From Blastomyces gilchristii SLH14081 (Eukaryota; Ascomycota; Eurotiomycetes; Onygenales; Ajellomycetaceae), in contig NW_003101656.1 in NCBI RefSeq assembly GCF_000003855.2, positions 556,508 to 620,507 on the forward strand: a stretch of DNA of 64,000 nucleotides, read 5' to 3'. Below, piece after piece: positions 1 through 11,734 of the stretch (its first letter is position 1; the number at the start of each line of letters is the position of its first letter). The notes under the pieces are model-generated. The model did not search any database, was not told the origin of the DNA, and saw nothing but the letters and a program-made list of their open reading frames with translations. The translations under genes and the position numbers were made by a program.

Positions 1-170
1 TCAACATCTGAGATGAATACGCTGTTTGAACGGAGTGGTGGAATTACTGCAACGTTATAACGCTGGTCGTTCTTACCTGCAGAAGCAGAAACAGCGTCAT
101 TCAGCGGCGCGATCTTGTCAGTTTTGTTGTTGAAAACAAAAATCAGTAATGGTTATAATTGACGCATTCT
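1..170. other. Less-mutated patch at the window start
   Basis: This stretch keeps CG, GG and CC (for example GCGGCGCG near 113) while the next several kilobases almost lack them. One plus frame reads as basic, Gln- and Arg-rich peptide that could be the upstream part of LINE ORF1, but I cannot show that. It may equally be flanking DNA. The change in base composition between about 130 and 180 is abrupt. Confidence 0.4.
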
Positions 171-179
171 CCGATGACA

Positions 180-1240
180 ATTCATCTTTTACACTACAAT
201 GTCTGAATTCAGTGCAGAATTCCTTATTCAGAATAAGAATCTCTGAAAATCAGCAGTAGAATCTTTATTAAAAGTAATAATTCTATCTGAGAGAGATGAA
301 AAGTAAGATAAATTCATTCTTCATAATATTTCAGTTGAAATTTTTTACTGTGAAGAAGAAATACTACTTTTCAAAAATGAATTAGAAGAATATAACTCTA
401 TTCAACTGAGAAAAGAGTCTGTGTGACTAAATTGAATTGAGTTCAGATAAAGCAGAACAAATGCCTCTGTTCTAATATTTATAAAGAGTTGAAATTTTTG
501 ACTGTGAAGAAGGAATGCTACTTCTCAAAAATGAATTAGAAGAATACAACTCTATTCAACTGAGAAAAGAGCCTGTATGACTAAATTCAATTGAGTTCAG
601 ACAAAGCAGAAGAAATGTCTCTGTTCTAGTATATACAAAGACACTTGAACAGTCAAAGATCTCTGAAGTATGAGTGACAGGTGTGAAAATGAGAGTTCAT
701 GAATACAAAGACTCAAGAATGAATCTCAAAGCTCAAACACAGTGTTCAAACTGTCAAAGATATGAACACTTTGCAATCTCCTGTTTCAGAGACTTAAAAT
801 GTGCATTCTGTGGCAGAGATCATAAAACTAGTGAGTATAAATGTGAAACATGTGCAAAAAGAGATGAAATATGTTAACACACTCTGCTTAAATGCTTCAA
901 TGGCAAAGAAAAACATGTATCTAGCTTAAAAGAATGTATATTTGCTCCAAGAACTCAAAAGAACTGAAGAAAAGATGAAGCTCAAAGCAAATCTAAAACT
1001 GAAGAGAATAGTTAAGTCAGTAAACTCACAACTGCAAGCTTAAAAAGAAGACACTCTCAACTATCTAAATATTCAAACTTCAATTCTCCAGCTAAATGTA
1101 AACAGAATTTGAATTCTCAAAGTTCTGTTAAGATTAGAGAATTGAGAAATGACTCTGATGATAAACTAGATATAATGCAAGCAGTTGAGATTTCTACTTT
1201 TCAGAATAGTTATAATCTACTATCTGATGATAGTGTTTAG
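180..1240 (+). pseudogene. LINE copy A ORF1 (Gag-like, zinc knuckles), broken
   Basis: ORF1 of such LINEs encodes an RNA-binding protein that packages the element RNA. The readable part after about 640 contains CSNCQRYEHFAISC at 743-784 (C-x2-C-x4-H-x4-C) and CAFCGRDHKTSEYKC at 800-844 (C-x2-C-x3-H-x6-C). A third C-x2-C and a further Cys-rich stretch follow. The Lys/Ser-rich tail ends at a stop near 1240. Only 674-877 is open for more than 60 codons. Upstream the frame is disturbed by a 154 bp tandem duplication, whose length is not a multiple of three. TGA sits at several expected Trp or Arg positions. Confidence 0.8.
334..641 (+). repeat. 154 bp tandem duplication inside LINE ORF1
   Basis: Unit 1 (334-487) and unit 2 (488-641) are direct repeats, each beginning GTTGAAATTTTT and ending near ATAAAGA or ACAAAGA. 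They differ by scattered substitutions of the same C/T and G/A type that decays the rest of the element. The duplication therefore seems to predate part of the decay. At 5603 in copy B the equivalent of the unit 1 end runs straight into single-copy downstream sequence, which suggests that copy A gained the duplication. Confidence 0.85.
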
Positions 1241-1389
1241 ATTCTACTCTACTCTCTTTTAGTATGAATATACAACAAAAACAACAAAAAAAGTTTAAAA
1301 ACTCTTCAAAAATCACATTTATTCAAAATAATGTGAATAGAAACTCAAATTATATTTATTCTTGTCTTCAAATTGAATTTGAATAAAAA

Positions 1390-4300
1390 TTTGATTTTAT
1401 ACTACTTCAGGAGCCGAATTTTGATACTGAGCAAAAATATGTCATTTCTCATTCAAGCTACTACTGCTTTTTATCTCAAAAGTCTGAGATAAAGTCAAGA
1501 GTAGTGATCTATGAAAGAAAGAGATCAAGATATCAATTTAATCTAAGATTTGATATCATGTCTGACCCTGATATTCTGATGAGTGATATTATAGATAAAG
1601 AGAATGAGTTTGATACTATACAGCTTATAAATATCTATCATGAAAAGTCATTGAAGAAAAATAATAATATCTGAACAATTAATAGAGGATTTCTGAACAT
1701 AACTTCATCAAGAAACTCTATAATTGCAGAAGATTTCAATGCACATCATCTCTGATGAAATTCAGAATACAAAAGAGCAGTAAGATCTGATAATCTGATT
1801 GAATGAATCTTTGAGCATTTAATAGATTTAGTTAACAAGTCTGATCAATAAACATTCTTTAGAAAAGGCATGAAACAGAAATCTATTATAGATCTAATCT
1901 TCATGTCATAAAATGTAATAGAAAAAAGACTTGTAAACTGATTTATTAATTCAAATGAGACATCAGAATCAGATCATGAAATTATTCAATTTAATATTGA
2001 ACTGAGTGAGAAATAAATGAGTGAAAATCCTCTTCTCTCTAATCAGTTTAACTTTGAAAAAGCTGACTGAAAGACAGTTGAAGAAAGTATAAAACTGTTA
2101 AAATCTGAAAGACAGAGTGAGCTGTATTACAACTCTGATCAAGATATCTCAAATGAAATGCTTGAGAATAGAGTGAAGCTCATTACATCTATTATTCTAG
2201 CAAGTGTTAAAGACAATATTTCAAAGAGAAAGTCTTCTGAGTATTCAAAATCTTGATAAAATGAGAATATTATATCTAAAAGAAAATAATTGACTACTGC
2301 TAGAAGAGATTGAAAGAATGATATAATTTCTGATAAAGAGTTCAAAGCTATCAGAAATGAATATTTTTCAGATATTAAAAAAGATAAAACAGACTACTGA
2401 AATAAATTTCTTAAAGAAGCATAAGAAAAAGAAGTTTTTAAAGCTTTTAACTATACTAAAACAAGAAGTGTAGCAAAACTTTCAATCTTAGAATATGAGT
2501 TTCAGAATGAATCATATACAGCAAACTCTTTTGAGAAAAAATATTAAGTTTTTATAAGAACTCTCTTTCAAAACTCATCAGATTCAGATTCAGAGAAAGA
2601 GAATATATCACTTCTTAACTATATTGATGAAAATGACTGAGAATGGCCTGATCTTACTCAAGATGAATTAAAGTCAGCTATTTTCTCAAGTTCAGTTAAG
2701 ACTGTTGCAGAGCCTGATTCAATTAATCACTTGATTATTCAAAATACATACTTCTACTTAAAGAATGAATATTTTGAGCTCTTTTTCAATCTCTTGAAAA
2801 ATGGATATCATTCTGAATACTGAAGAGAAGTCACTGAAGTGATTCTTGCAAAACCTAATAGAAAAACTTCAATTCTCAAGTTATATAGAGTAATATCTCT
2901 ATTGAACTGTCTAGAAAAGGTTTTAGAAAAGATAATAGCTACTCAACTATCTTTTATAAGCTCTATCAGTAATTCACTTTTATTCAGTGAATAAATAGAA
3001 GATAGAAAACAGTGTTCTGCAATTAACACTGTTCTCTCAGTTGTTCATGATATTTAAATAGCAAAGTATAAAGATCTGGTCTCAACTGCAGTTTTTATTG
3101 ATATAAAAGAAGTATTTGATCATGTTTCAAAGTCAAAGTTAATTCAGACATTGAAGATGTTAAAACTGTCACTTTCTCTAATAAAATGAGTTAACTGTTT
3201 TATATCTAAAAGAATTATACAACTCTTCTTTGATAGAATGAAATAAGACAAGACTGAGATAAAAATAGAAGTATTATAAGAATCTTCAATCTCACTCATT
3301 TTATTTACAATATACACTGCATATCTATTCAAAAATAGAAATATGAGAATAGTGCAATCTCTGAGTTATATGAATAATATTAATCTAGTCTACAGCTCAA
3401 AAACTATTAAAGAGAATTTAAAAGTGATTGAAGAAGCTGCAAAGAAAATCTTTATTAGAGTAGATATCAATCAAATTCAATTTAATATGAATAAAACTGA
3501 GTTAATTCATTTCTTTTCTAGATTCAATGAGAAAGAACTATCTCTCACTCTTTTAAATAGAGAGATTAAACTCAGTGTAAATGTCAAATAATTAGAAGTA
3601 TGATTAAACTTCAAGTTGAATTTTAAATATCACATTCAACAAAGAACTGTCAAGACAGAAAGACTATTGAACAATATAATCAGACTATCAAATACAGAGA
3701 GAGGTCTATTCTTCCAGGCTATGAGACAGTTATATATAGCCTGTATTACATCAGTAGCTGATTATGAAGTTCAAGTTTGATGAAATAATCAAGAGAATTT
3801 CACTGAACTCTTTCAAAGTCTGCAAAACAGAGTCTTGAGAAGAATTCTGAGAGCATTCAAATCATCTTCTATTAAAGCAATGAAAATTGAAGCTTCAATT
3901 CCTTCTCCTGCTATTAGATTTGAAAAGGCCTGTATGAACTATGCTCTGAGAGTTATAAAGATGAGCTCAAATCATATAATCAGAGAAAGAGTCTCTTCTT
4001 CATTTCCATTAATTAACTCTGGAAATGAACTGGATTGAAATAGATATCTTGATTGAAATGAAAATAATTCTTCAAAGAAAATGTCTTCTCAACTGTACAG
4101 ACTATGCTCTCTGATTAAAAATCAATTTTCTTCTTTAAATGTTGAAAAAGTGAATCATGAGAAGTTATCTCTCTGAAGAGAAAAGCTTGAATCTCTTATA
4201 GACTTATAAATAAGTGAACTATTAAAAGAGAAAGAATATGAACAGCATTTGAAGAGAATTTCTACAATCAATATAAAAGACTCTATTCTGATTTATTCAT

Positions 4301-5220
4301 ATGACTCAAAAAATAAGAATCTGAATAGATTAGATGCAGGCATTGCTTATACTGAAGATAATATCAATTTTATCTCAGATTTCTAGAATCTAGGCTGTGA
4401 ATCTGAAGTCTTTGATGCTGAACTATTTACAATAGTGAAAGCTTTCAAACTCATAAAAATAAAATCTCATAAAAGAGGAAATAGTTTGAAAGAGACATAG
4501 ATATTCTCTAATAGTCAAGCTGCTTTAAAAAGACTTAGAAATAGTCAGATTCATAATGATCAAATAAATCTTGAACTGATCTTAAACTCTGTTTTGAAAA
4601 TTCAAAAGAGAAGAATATCAAAGCTGATATTTCATTTGCACTGAGTTTCAGCTCATATAAATATTCATAACAATGAATTGACTGATTCAGCTGTAAAAAA
4701 GAGTGCAGAATTAAGCAGATCTATTCAAAAAATTATATCCTGGTCTTTTATAAAGAGAAAAATAAAAGAATCTTGTTTAGACAGGTGAAATAAAAGCTGG
4801 CAGAAATAAAAGAAGAGTATACATTATTCAAGATTTGAAACAAAACCCAAGTGAAAATCTTGTTTAATTAAATGTAAAAAGAAAATATTCTCATCTATAA
4901 TACAGCTGAAACTAGGACATGGCTATTTCAAATCTTATATACAAAGATTTGATGATAGATTTGACTCAATAGAATGCTCATTCTGCAATGCAAATGAGAA
5001 TCCTGAGCATATTATAATACACTGTGCATTATACAATAGTCTCAGAGCCAGATTAAAAGAGAAGTATAATCTAAATCAATTAAATATGAGATTCTTATTC
5101 TCAACTGAGACAGGAATTAAATACTTAATAGACTTTCTATCAGAAACTCAAGCAGCTACAAGAAAATGACTAAATTCAGAATTATCTGAATATGAAGAGG
5201 AGGAAATCAATCAGATATAG
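1390..5220 (+). pseudogene. LINE copy A ORF2 (endonuclease, RT, RNase H, CCHC), broken
   Basis: ORF2 makes the nick and reverse-transcribes the element RNA at the target. Ignoring stops, the order is as follows. An exonuclease-endonuclease-phosphatase type endonuclease lies at about 1430-2020 with EDFNAHH near 1730 followed by two TGA codons where family members have Trp-Trp. The reverse transcriptase covers about 2640-3600, with the catalytic Y-x-D-D box decayed to YMNNI near 3370. RNase H covers about 4270-4715, ending in a WVSAHINIHNNELTDSA-like motif (Trp encoded as TGA). A C-terminal CSFCNANENPEHIIIHC finger lies at about 4975-5035. Dozens of stops exclude function. Confidence 0.85.
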
Positions 5221-5580
5221 TCTGTTAAAACAGCTATATACTATCTTTTAATAATTTGTTTTGTTATAGTCTCTCTTTACTTTATCTTTTTCTTTCAATT
5301 CCTTTCTATCTATCTATTTAATGTGTCTATCTTTAAGACTGTGTTCTATTTGTCTTTTCCTTTGTCATGATATTGTCAAATGGTTTCAAAGTATCAGAAG
5401 ATGTTAAAACACTGCAATTTGTAAACAGTTTTTGTATTCTGAGCTGGAATTTTCTGATTTTGCATATCTGAAATTGATGAATGTATAATAGTTAACTTTA
5501 CAGATATAGGAAAAACCCTGAGAACTAAAATTTCTCAGGTAGATGTCATAGTCTCTGACTGCATACATCTATAATTGAAG
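5221..5580 (+). other. LINE copy A 3' UTR
   Basis: No coding signal after the last ORF2 segment. The stretch is T-rich near 5250-5360 and ends in a conserved block (about 5505-5580) that is found again at 29954-30030. That block holds the hairpin annotated separately. Confidence 0.65.
5518..5538 (+). promoter_or_regulatory. LINE 3'-end hairpin
   Basis: CTGAGAACT and ATTTCTCAG flank a 3-base loop and pair with one mismatch. The copy at 29968-29988 pairs perfectly (CTGAGAACT with AGTTCTCAG). A stem-loop close to the tail is the kind of structure that LINE reverse transcriptases recognise. The recognition role is inference. Confidence 0.6.
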
Positions 5581-5602
5581 AATAATAATAATAATAATAA
5601 TA
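5581..5602 (+). repeat. TAA/AAT-repeat tail of LINE copy A
   Basis: About seven AAT units following ATAATTGAAG. The same tail motif ends the LINE piece at 30031-30050 and the SINE at about 24284-24302. Short tandem-repeat tails replace poly(A) in several LINE clades. Confidence 0.8.
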
Positions 5603-5958
5603 TTTATAAAGACACTTAAACAGTCAAATATCTCTGAAGTAAGAGTAGCAGGTTTAAAAATAAGAGTTCATGAATACAAAGACTCAAGAATGAATCTCAA
5701 ACCTCAAACATAGTGTTCAAACTGTCAAAGATATGAACACTTTGCAATCTTCTATTTTAGAGACTCAAAATATGCATTCTGTGTCAGAGATCACAAAACT
5801 AGTAAGCATAAATATAAAACATGCTCAAAAAGAGGTGAAATATATCAACACACTATACTTAAATGCTCTAATTGCAAAGAAAAACATGAATCTAGCTCTA
5901 AAGAATATATGTTTACTTCAAGAACTCAAAAGAACTGAAGAAAAGATGAAGCTCAAAG
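5603..5958 (+). pseudogene. LINE copy B ORF1 segment (zinc knuckles)
   Basis: Matches copy A from about 634 to 975. The zinc-knuckle region is readable but several Cys codons have become Tyr or Phe (for example FYFRDSKYAFC), consistent with G-to-A decay. It is cut at CTCAAAG by gypsy C, whose target duplication CAAAG occupies 5954-5958. Confidence 0.8.
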
Positions 5959-6322
5959 TGTAAGAAGCCTACGCTGAATAGATTGATATAATATTGATAG
6001 GTCTTATATAACAAAGATAAAAATGTTAAAGAAGAAAAGAAAGAGAAAGTGTGAGAATCAGTGATTGAGATGAATATTTATACGCATATGTGATGATGTA
6101 CACAGTGGAGCTTCAGAGCGGAAGAATATACATGTGTTTGTAGTGACTGAGAATCAGTGATTGAGAATGGCTGAGAATCAGAGTGTATGCATTCGTGGCG
6201 GCTGAGGATTGGCAATTGAGAATGGCTGAGAATTGAAGTGTACATATTCAAGAATGAAGTGATTGAAATCTGTGAAGTGTTACAGAATAGTCTATATAAT
6301 TGATCAGACACAGCTCATCACA
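5959..6322 (-). repeat. 3' LTR of gypsy C (heavily mutated)
   Basis: Aligns end to end with 11371-11734. It has lost most of the CG and GG sites kept in its partner, for example TTCGGGGCGG has become TTCAGAGCGG. A TATA-like TTATATAAG motif is present on the minus strand. Confidence 0.9.
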
Positions 6323-6324
6323 TT

Positions 6325-9300
6325 AGCTCTCTCTTTTCAGAAGCAGTTCTCATCAGTCAAGAACTGCTGTTTTGAATAACACAGAACTCAGAGTTCAGGT
6401 CAGTTGATCATAGCTGACTCATTTCACAAGATATTATCAGCTGTGGCTGCAGAATCTCTCATTGAGAATATTCTCAATCTCTCACTCAAGCTCATTATCT
6501 TCTTCTATAATGTCTGATGACTGTCAGTCAGAAATCAGCTGAGAAGAGAACAGATCAGTGACAGCACAGCAGAGCAAGCTTGTATGAAATACATTATAAA
6601 TCTCTGATAATGTGTTAAGACAGTAGTTGTGACTACTTAAAACTTCTATCACTTTATATCTGACATGATGATAATTCAGTGTATGAGATGAACATGTGAT
6701 TCATATATTCTTAAGATTCAATCATATCAAATCTTCTATCTTATATTATTCTGTGAAATCTCAGTGAATATTGATTCAGTTCTCTTGATCTTGTTTCACA
6801 GTTATCATAGAGGCCTCTGCTTAATCATGAGCATCTCAGAGCTTTGTTATTATATTATCAGCAATCTGAATCAGACTGTGAGTGTTCAATGTGAACTGTG
6901 TAATCTCTAGAAGATTCAACACTTTTATATAATATTCATATATAAGAAAGAACAGACTTATATCTATTGAAACAGTATCTTGAATGTTGATAGTGATCTC
7001 TATGTGTAGAAGAAGATTATATCAATCATCTTATAAGTAATTGTAGAACTTATAAAGATAATTCTTTACAGTTTGAATTATCTTTTTTAATGCATTATCA
7101 GTCTCAGAGTGATAGACAGTTAACAGACAGTATATAATCTTGAGAACTTAACAGATTCTAGTTCAGAAAGTGCTTATAAATTAACAGCTCTGATCTGATA
7201 CTATGAATCTCAGTAATTCATATATCTGATAGAACAGACTCTGTAGAAAAGCTTCAGTGACTTGTTCAGTATTCATCTTATTACAAGATTTTAATATTAT
7301 ATCTTTACTTAATTAATTTATAATGATCAGAATGTTTCTACAACTCTGACTCTCAGATAGATTGATAGTAAAGTTAATTACTATATCTTATCAGATTCTA
7401 TTAGAAATATTAAGTGATTTCAGTAGATCTTTTCTACAGTTCTTTTATGAGATAATAGAAGAACAGTGATTGCAGTTTCAGACAAAGTATCTGATACTAT
7501 TTAATATCTCAAATTAATAGAACTCTCAGAAGATCATTCTATACAGTTGTTCACAGTCTGAATAATCAGTTATATATAAATCATGCATCTCTTGTATTAT
7601 TCAGATGCATAAGAGTTCAGAGTAAGAGACTCAGTATCATTCATAGAATTATAGAGTGTTATTATCATTGATTGAATATTCTGAGATGTCAGTTCTTACA
7701 CATAATTCTGAGAGAAATCAGAGTGCTTCTTATCATACTGCTTCAGTGAGTGCTTGAAGAAGTTTATCAGTTTGAGCTGCTGTATATTATAGCTCATCTA
7801 ATATTGATTCAGAAGAAGTTGAGATATCAGTGACAGTTCTAATCAAAGAAGCATATATAGTGCTGTGAGCTGTTTCATTTTAATTAACTAGTATCTTCAG
7901 ATTCAAGAGCTGATGCTCTCAATTCTTTCAGTGAGTATCTGTTACATTGAATGATATATTCTGCTCTTGTCATGAGAGGGCATCTTTCATTGAGTTCTGA
8001 CTGCCAGAAGAGTAGTGTATCATAAAATGAAAGTGACTTAAGAACTCAGATTATCATATCTGTCATTCAGTAAGTTTACAGATAGTTATGAAGTATTTGA
8101 GATTCTTATAATCTGTGACTATCTCAAATTCAGAGATACTGTGAAGTTCAGAGTCTCATTCTTCTAAACAGTATATAATTGCAAGGAGTTTCTTATTATA
8201 GATCTTATAATTGTATTCAGTGAGACTCAGTTTCTTAGATATGAAGATACATAATTATAGAATATCTTTATTATTATATTATAATATTATCTCTTCTGTT
8301 ATATAGTCAGAGAAATCAGCTTCAACAACTGTCTTATAATCAGAATCAAATAGTATCAGTAGAGAGATATTAATGAATATCTTCTTCATCTATGTAAATG
8401 CAGCTTCAGTGTTCACTGATTATTAAAATACTGAGTCTTTCTTAGTAAGATCTGTAAGTGATCTCATAATATCTGAGAAGTTTTATATAAATTATCAATA
8501 GAAGTTAGTAAATCTGATGAAGCTTCATACATCTTTCACAGTATACAGAGCTTCTCATTCAAGAATAACAGAGACTTTCTCAGAATTCATTCAAATTCTC
8601 TTATCAGCTTCTATAATACAACTCAGATACTTGATACTCTTGACTTCAAAATCACACTTATCAATATCTATCAGTAGTTCTACTTCTTATAGCTATTATA
8701 AAATCTTTCACACATATTCTTAGTATTCTTTTCTGAATTCATCAGTGAAGATGAGAATGTCATCTAGATAAGCAGATACAAACTCAATAAGAAAATCTCA
8801 GAGTACTCAGTTGATATACTTCTGAAATGTACTGAGAGTGTTAGTTAGTTCAAAGAATATGACTATTCATTCAAAGAGATCATAACATGTTCAGAATACT
8901 GTATATTATTCATCTTCTTCAGTAATATCAATCTTATGAAACACAGTGATAATATCTAGTTTTATAAATTATTGAGCTCATCTGATCTGTGCTAGGGTTT
9001 TATTGATAAGAGATAAGAGATATCAATCTTTCATTATCAATCTATTCAGACCTCAGTAGTTCACACAGAATCAGAGTTCTTCATCTGATTTCTTTGCAAA
9101 GAGAATAGAGGCTGCAGCAGAAGAGTTATTAATATATATAAATTCTTTATTCAATAGATCATTGAGTGTCTTTCAAAGAAGAAGAAGTTCATCTCAGAAT
9201 ATGTTATAAAGAGAGTCTCATGAAAGTTCAGAATTCTTATCATTCTTTTTCTTTAACTTGATACTGTGATTCACTTCAGAATCTCATAAGAAGAGTTTAT

Positions 9301-9930
9301 TCATAATATTATCTTATCAGAAGATATCTAGATATTCATGATATTATTAAGAGAGTTTTGTACAAGAATCTGTTATTATAATATAAAATAACTTTTCTAG
9401 AGTCTTTTTAATATTGATCAGACTGACAGAATAGATTAATACATGATTCTGCTGTCAGTAATTCTTTCAGTAACTTCTTTTTCTGAGTATTTTATAGATG
9501 TTGACAGAGATCTGTGTCAGATCAATAGTCTTATGAATATCATCTTTCTGAATTCTATTATTATTCAGGAATATCAAGCTTCTATTTCAAGCATTTAATA
9601 AGATGTCTTATTCAGATAGTCAGACAAGTTCAAATATAAGATTATAATCAAGATTATCAACTTTATATGTATAGACATCTTTATATTGATGTTCTCTCAC
9701 ATCAATAATTAGCTTTATCATGTAATGAGTACAAATGTCTTTTGAATCATCAAATCCTGCAAGAAGTTGAGGTTTTGATAAAGAGATACACTGAAGATTA
9801 TAATATCTTACAACTGAAGATTTTATCATTGCATAGTAGTATAGATTACTGTCTATCATGACTTTCATATTATATATATTATCAATCACAGTAGATATAA
9901 GAATTATATTCATTATCATCTTCTCTTTAA
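6325..9930 (-). pseudogene. gypsy C pol (protease, RT, RNase H, integrase, chromodomain), broken
   Basis: Minus-strand order from right to left. A retropepsin-like stretch (MIDSNLYYYAMIKSS) lies at about 9620-9919; D-S-G has become D-S-N. The reverse transcriptase covers about 8500-9100 with intact FVSAYLDDILIF at 8754-8785. RNase H is near 8050-8400 and integrase at about 6560-7800. A chromodomain-like segment near 6350-6510 ends in a stretch like LVKWVSYDQLTWTL. Chromodomains on integrase mark chromoviruses and are known to steer insertion toward heterochromatin. Stops occur throughout. Confidence 0.8.
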
Positions 9931-11100
9931 ATCATTGTTATCTGATCTCTTCAAGCTTCTGTTTATGAATTTAAACAGAAGCTAATCTTTTTCCTGTTTT
10001 ATCAGAGCATTCTCATAGTTATCTTTCAAATCTTTCTCTAATGTAACATGATTGATGCAGACAGATGCTGATTCATTCTTTGCATAAGAAGATGCTGATC
10101 TTTCTCTTGAGTATGAAGACACATAGATTAATCAGCAGTTGAAAGCAATGTGTTCTGATTAGTTACAGTTGATGTACACTTCACATTGACATCAATCAGT
10201 GACTTCTTCAGAAGTGATCTCAGAAACTCAGAAGTCTGTTCAGACAGCAGAGACTCTTGCTTATATATAGACATTTAAGTCTACTCACTTCATAATATCT
10301 ACATCATTGTTATTCCTCAGCACAGATGTATGAGTCACTGAGACATAATATCTTCTGTCACTGTTCTGTATATTCTTGAGCTTGATAAGACAGTCATTCA
10401 TTGTTCAGAGCTGTGTATAGCAGTCTTTATAAGTCTGGTCTTCATTTACACTTATAAGAGTCTGTAAGAGTTCAAAAGTTAATATCTTCTTAAGCATGCT
10501 AGTCTTCATTTAATTCTCTCAAGATTGATTATCTGCTTCTAGAATCTTGATGTTGAAGTCAGGAATAAATGTTATAAGAGAAGTGTTTCTCTGTCAGACA
10601 CTCTATAATGATTCTAATACTTTCTGTTGCATGGCAGTGTCTCAGAACAGAATATCAAGATATTTGATAATATTATCAGACATTCATAATACTGATTCAT
10701 ATACTTTCATTCATGAATGAAACTTCTGTTTCATATAATTCTTCAATTATTGATTGATATACTAATCTTGATTGATTAATGAACTGATGAAATCTTTATC
10801 TACACTCAGTTTTGTGAGTATTTTCATTCTTCATGATGAGTAGAGAGTGAGATTAGAAGCATTAAAATATACAGAAGCATCTAAGCATTCTTTCAGCACT
10901 TTTGTACTTAATTCTGTAGATGTTGAAATTGCATGAGTTAATTATTGACTCTCTTCATATTGAAGTTATTGAGTCACATGTATGTCTGCTATCTGTTACT
11001 GTTGTAATTTCAACATTGCTCAGAGTCACTGTGATATCGCATCTATGCTCGCGTTCAAGAGTTTCATATTATTATTAGACATGGTTATATCAATCATTGA
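9931..11100 (-). pseudogene. gypsy C gag, broken
   Basis: The weakly conserved Gag region lies between the protease and the 5' LTR. One zinc knuckle is readable at about 10135-10180 as YINCN-(stop)-SEHIAFNC, where the first Cys has become Tyr. The plus-strand copy D has the equivalent knuckle at 41089-41130. The rest is Asn/Ser/Thr-rich with many stops. Confidence 0.65.
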
Positions 11101-11370
11101 ATATGTAATTATATAAATCTCTTATATATCTGAGTGTCAGAACTCTCAGCTCTTTCACTGACATTCTCTTTGTAAAATCTTATTCTCTTTATAAGATCTT
11201 GTTGCAGAGTCAGAGTGACTGATAAGCAAGCTTCTATCTGAGAACTATCTGAGAACTCAGTGTTTACTTAACTATTTAACTGTTTCTCTATTTCTTATGC
11301 ATTGTTACACATTCAAATATCTCTTAATGAATAATCATTTCTAATGAGAAGATAATGAATGTTTTTATAG

Positions 11371-11734
11371 TGTAAGAGGCCTATGCTGAATAGATCAGTA
11401 TAATATTGATAGGTCTTATATAACAAAGATAAAAATGTCAAAGAAGGAAAGAAAGAGAAAGTGTGAGAATCAGTGATTGAGGTGGATATTTATACACATA
11501 TGTGATGGTGTATGCGGTGGAGCTTCGGGGCGGAAGAATATACGCGCGTTCGTAGCAGCTGAGGATCGGTGATCGAGAATGGCTGAGAATCGGAGCCTAC
11601 GCGTTCGTGGCGGCCGAGGATCGGCGATCGAGAATGGCCGAGAATCGGAGCGTACACGTTCGAGAATGAAGGGGTTGGAATCTGTGGAGTGTAATGGAAT
11701 AGTCTATATAATTGATCGGGCGCAGCCCGCCACA
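11371..11734 (-). repeat. 5' LTR of gypsy C (largely unmutated)
   Basis: The right half (about 11520-11734) keeps many CG and GG dinucleotides (for example GGCGGCCGAGG), in sharp contrast to its partner LTR. It carries the element's TATA-like motif. As the 5' LTR of a minus-strand element it would drive transcription leftward. Confidence 0.9.
11543..11660. repeat. 55 bp tandem repeat within the gypsy C LTR
   Basis: GATCGAGAATGGC recurs at 11571 and 11626, with the preceding GCGTTCGT block also repeated at the same 55 bp offset. The LTR of copy D is 308 bp, about one unit shorter, so repeat number differs between family members. Confidence 0.75.

Larger units (their letters stand above)
1..5602 (+). 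mobile_element. LINE (non-LTR retrotransposon) copy A, near full length, decayed
   Basis: A non-LTR retrotransposon read on the plus strand. In order it shows ORF1 with tandem zinc knuckles, ORF2 with an endonuclease, reverse transcriptase, RNase H and a C-terminal CCHC finger, then a 3' UTR with a hairpin and a TAA-repeat tail. This order, with RNase H present and no LTRs, fits the Tad/I-like LINEs known from fungi. The 5' end is not defined and may lie outside the window. Both frames are broken many times, so the element is dead. Copy B starts directly after its tail. Confidence 0.88.
5959..11734 (-). mobile_element. Ty3/gypsy chromovirus, family C (complete with both LTRs)
   Basis: Two 364 bp LTRs bound the element, which starts TGT and ends ACA. 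The 5 bp target duplication CAAAG lies at 5954-5958 and 11735-11739. Reading on the minus strand: Gag with a zinc knuckle, protease, reverse transcriptase with YLDD, RNase H, integrase and a C-terminal chromodomain-like segment. Copies D and E in this window belong to the same family. It lies within ORF1 of LINE copy B. Confidence 0.9.

Noticed and set aside
1430..5220. TGA at Trp positions suggesting an alternative genetic code or mitochondrial origin
   Set aside because: TAA and TAG also interrupt the frames at Gln positions, TGG and TGA both occur at Trp sites, and GG-to-GA decay explains the pattern. LTR elements, SINE and chromoviruses are nuclear.
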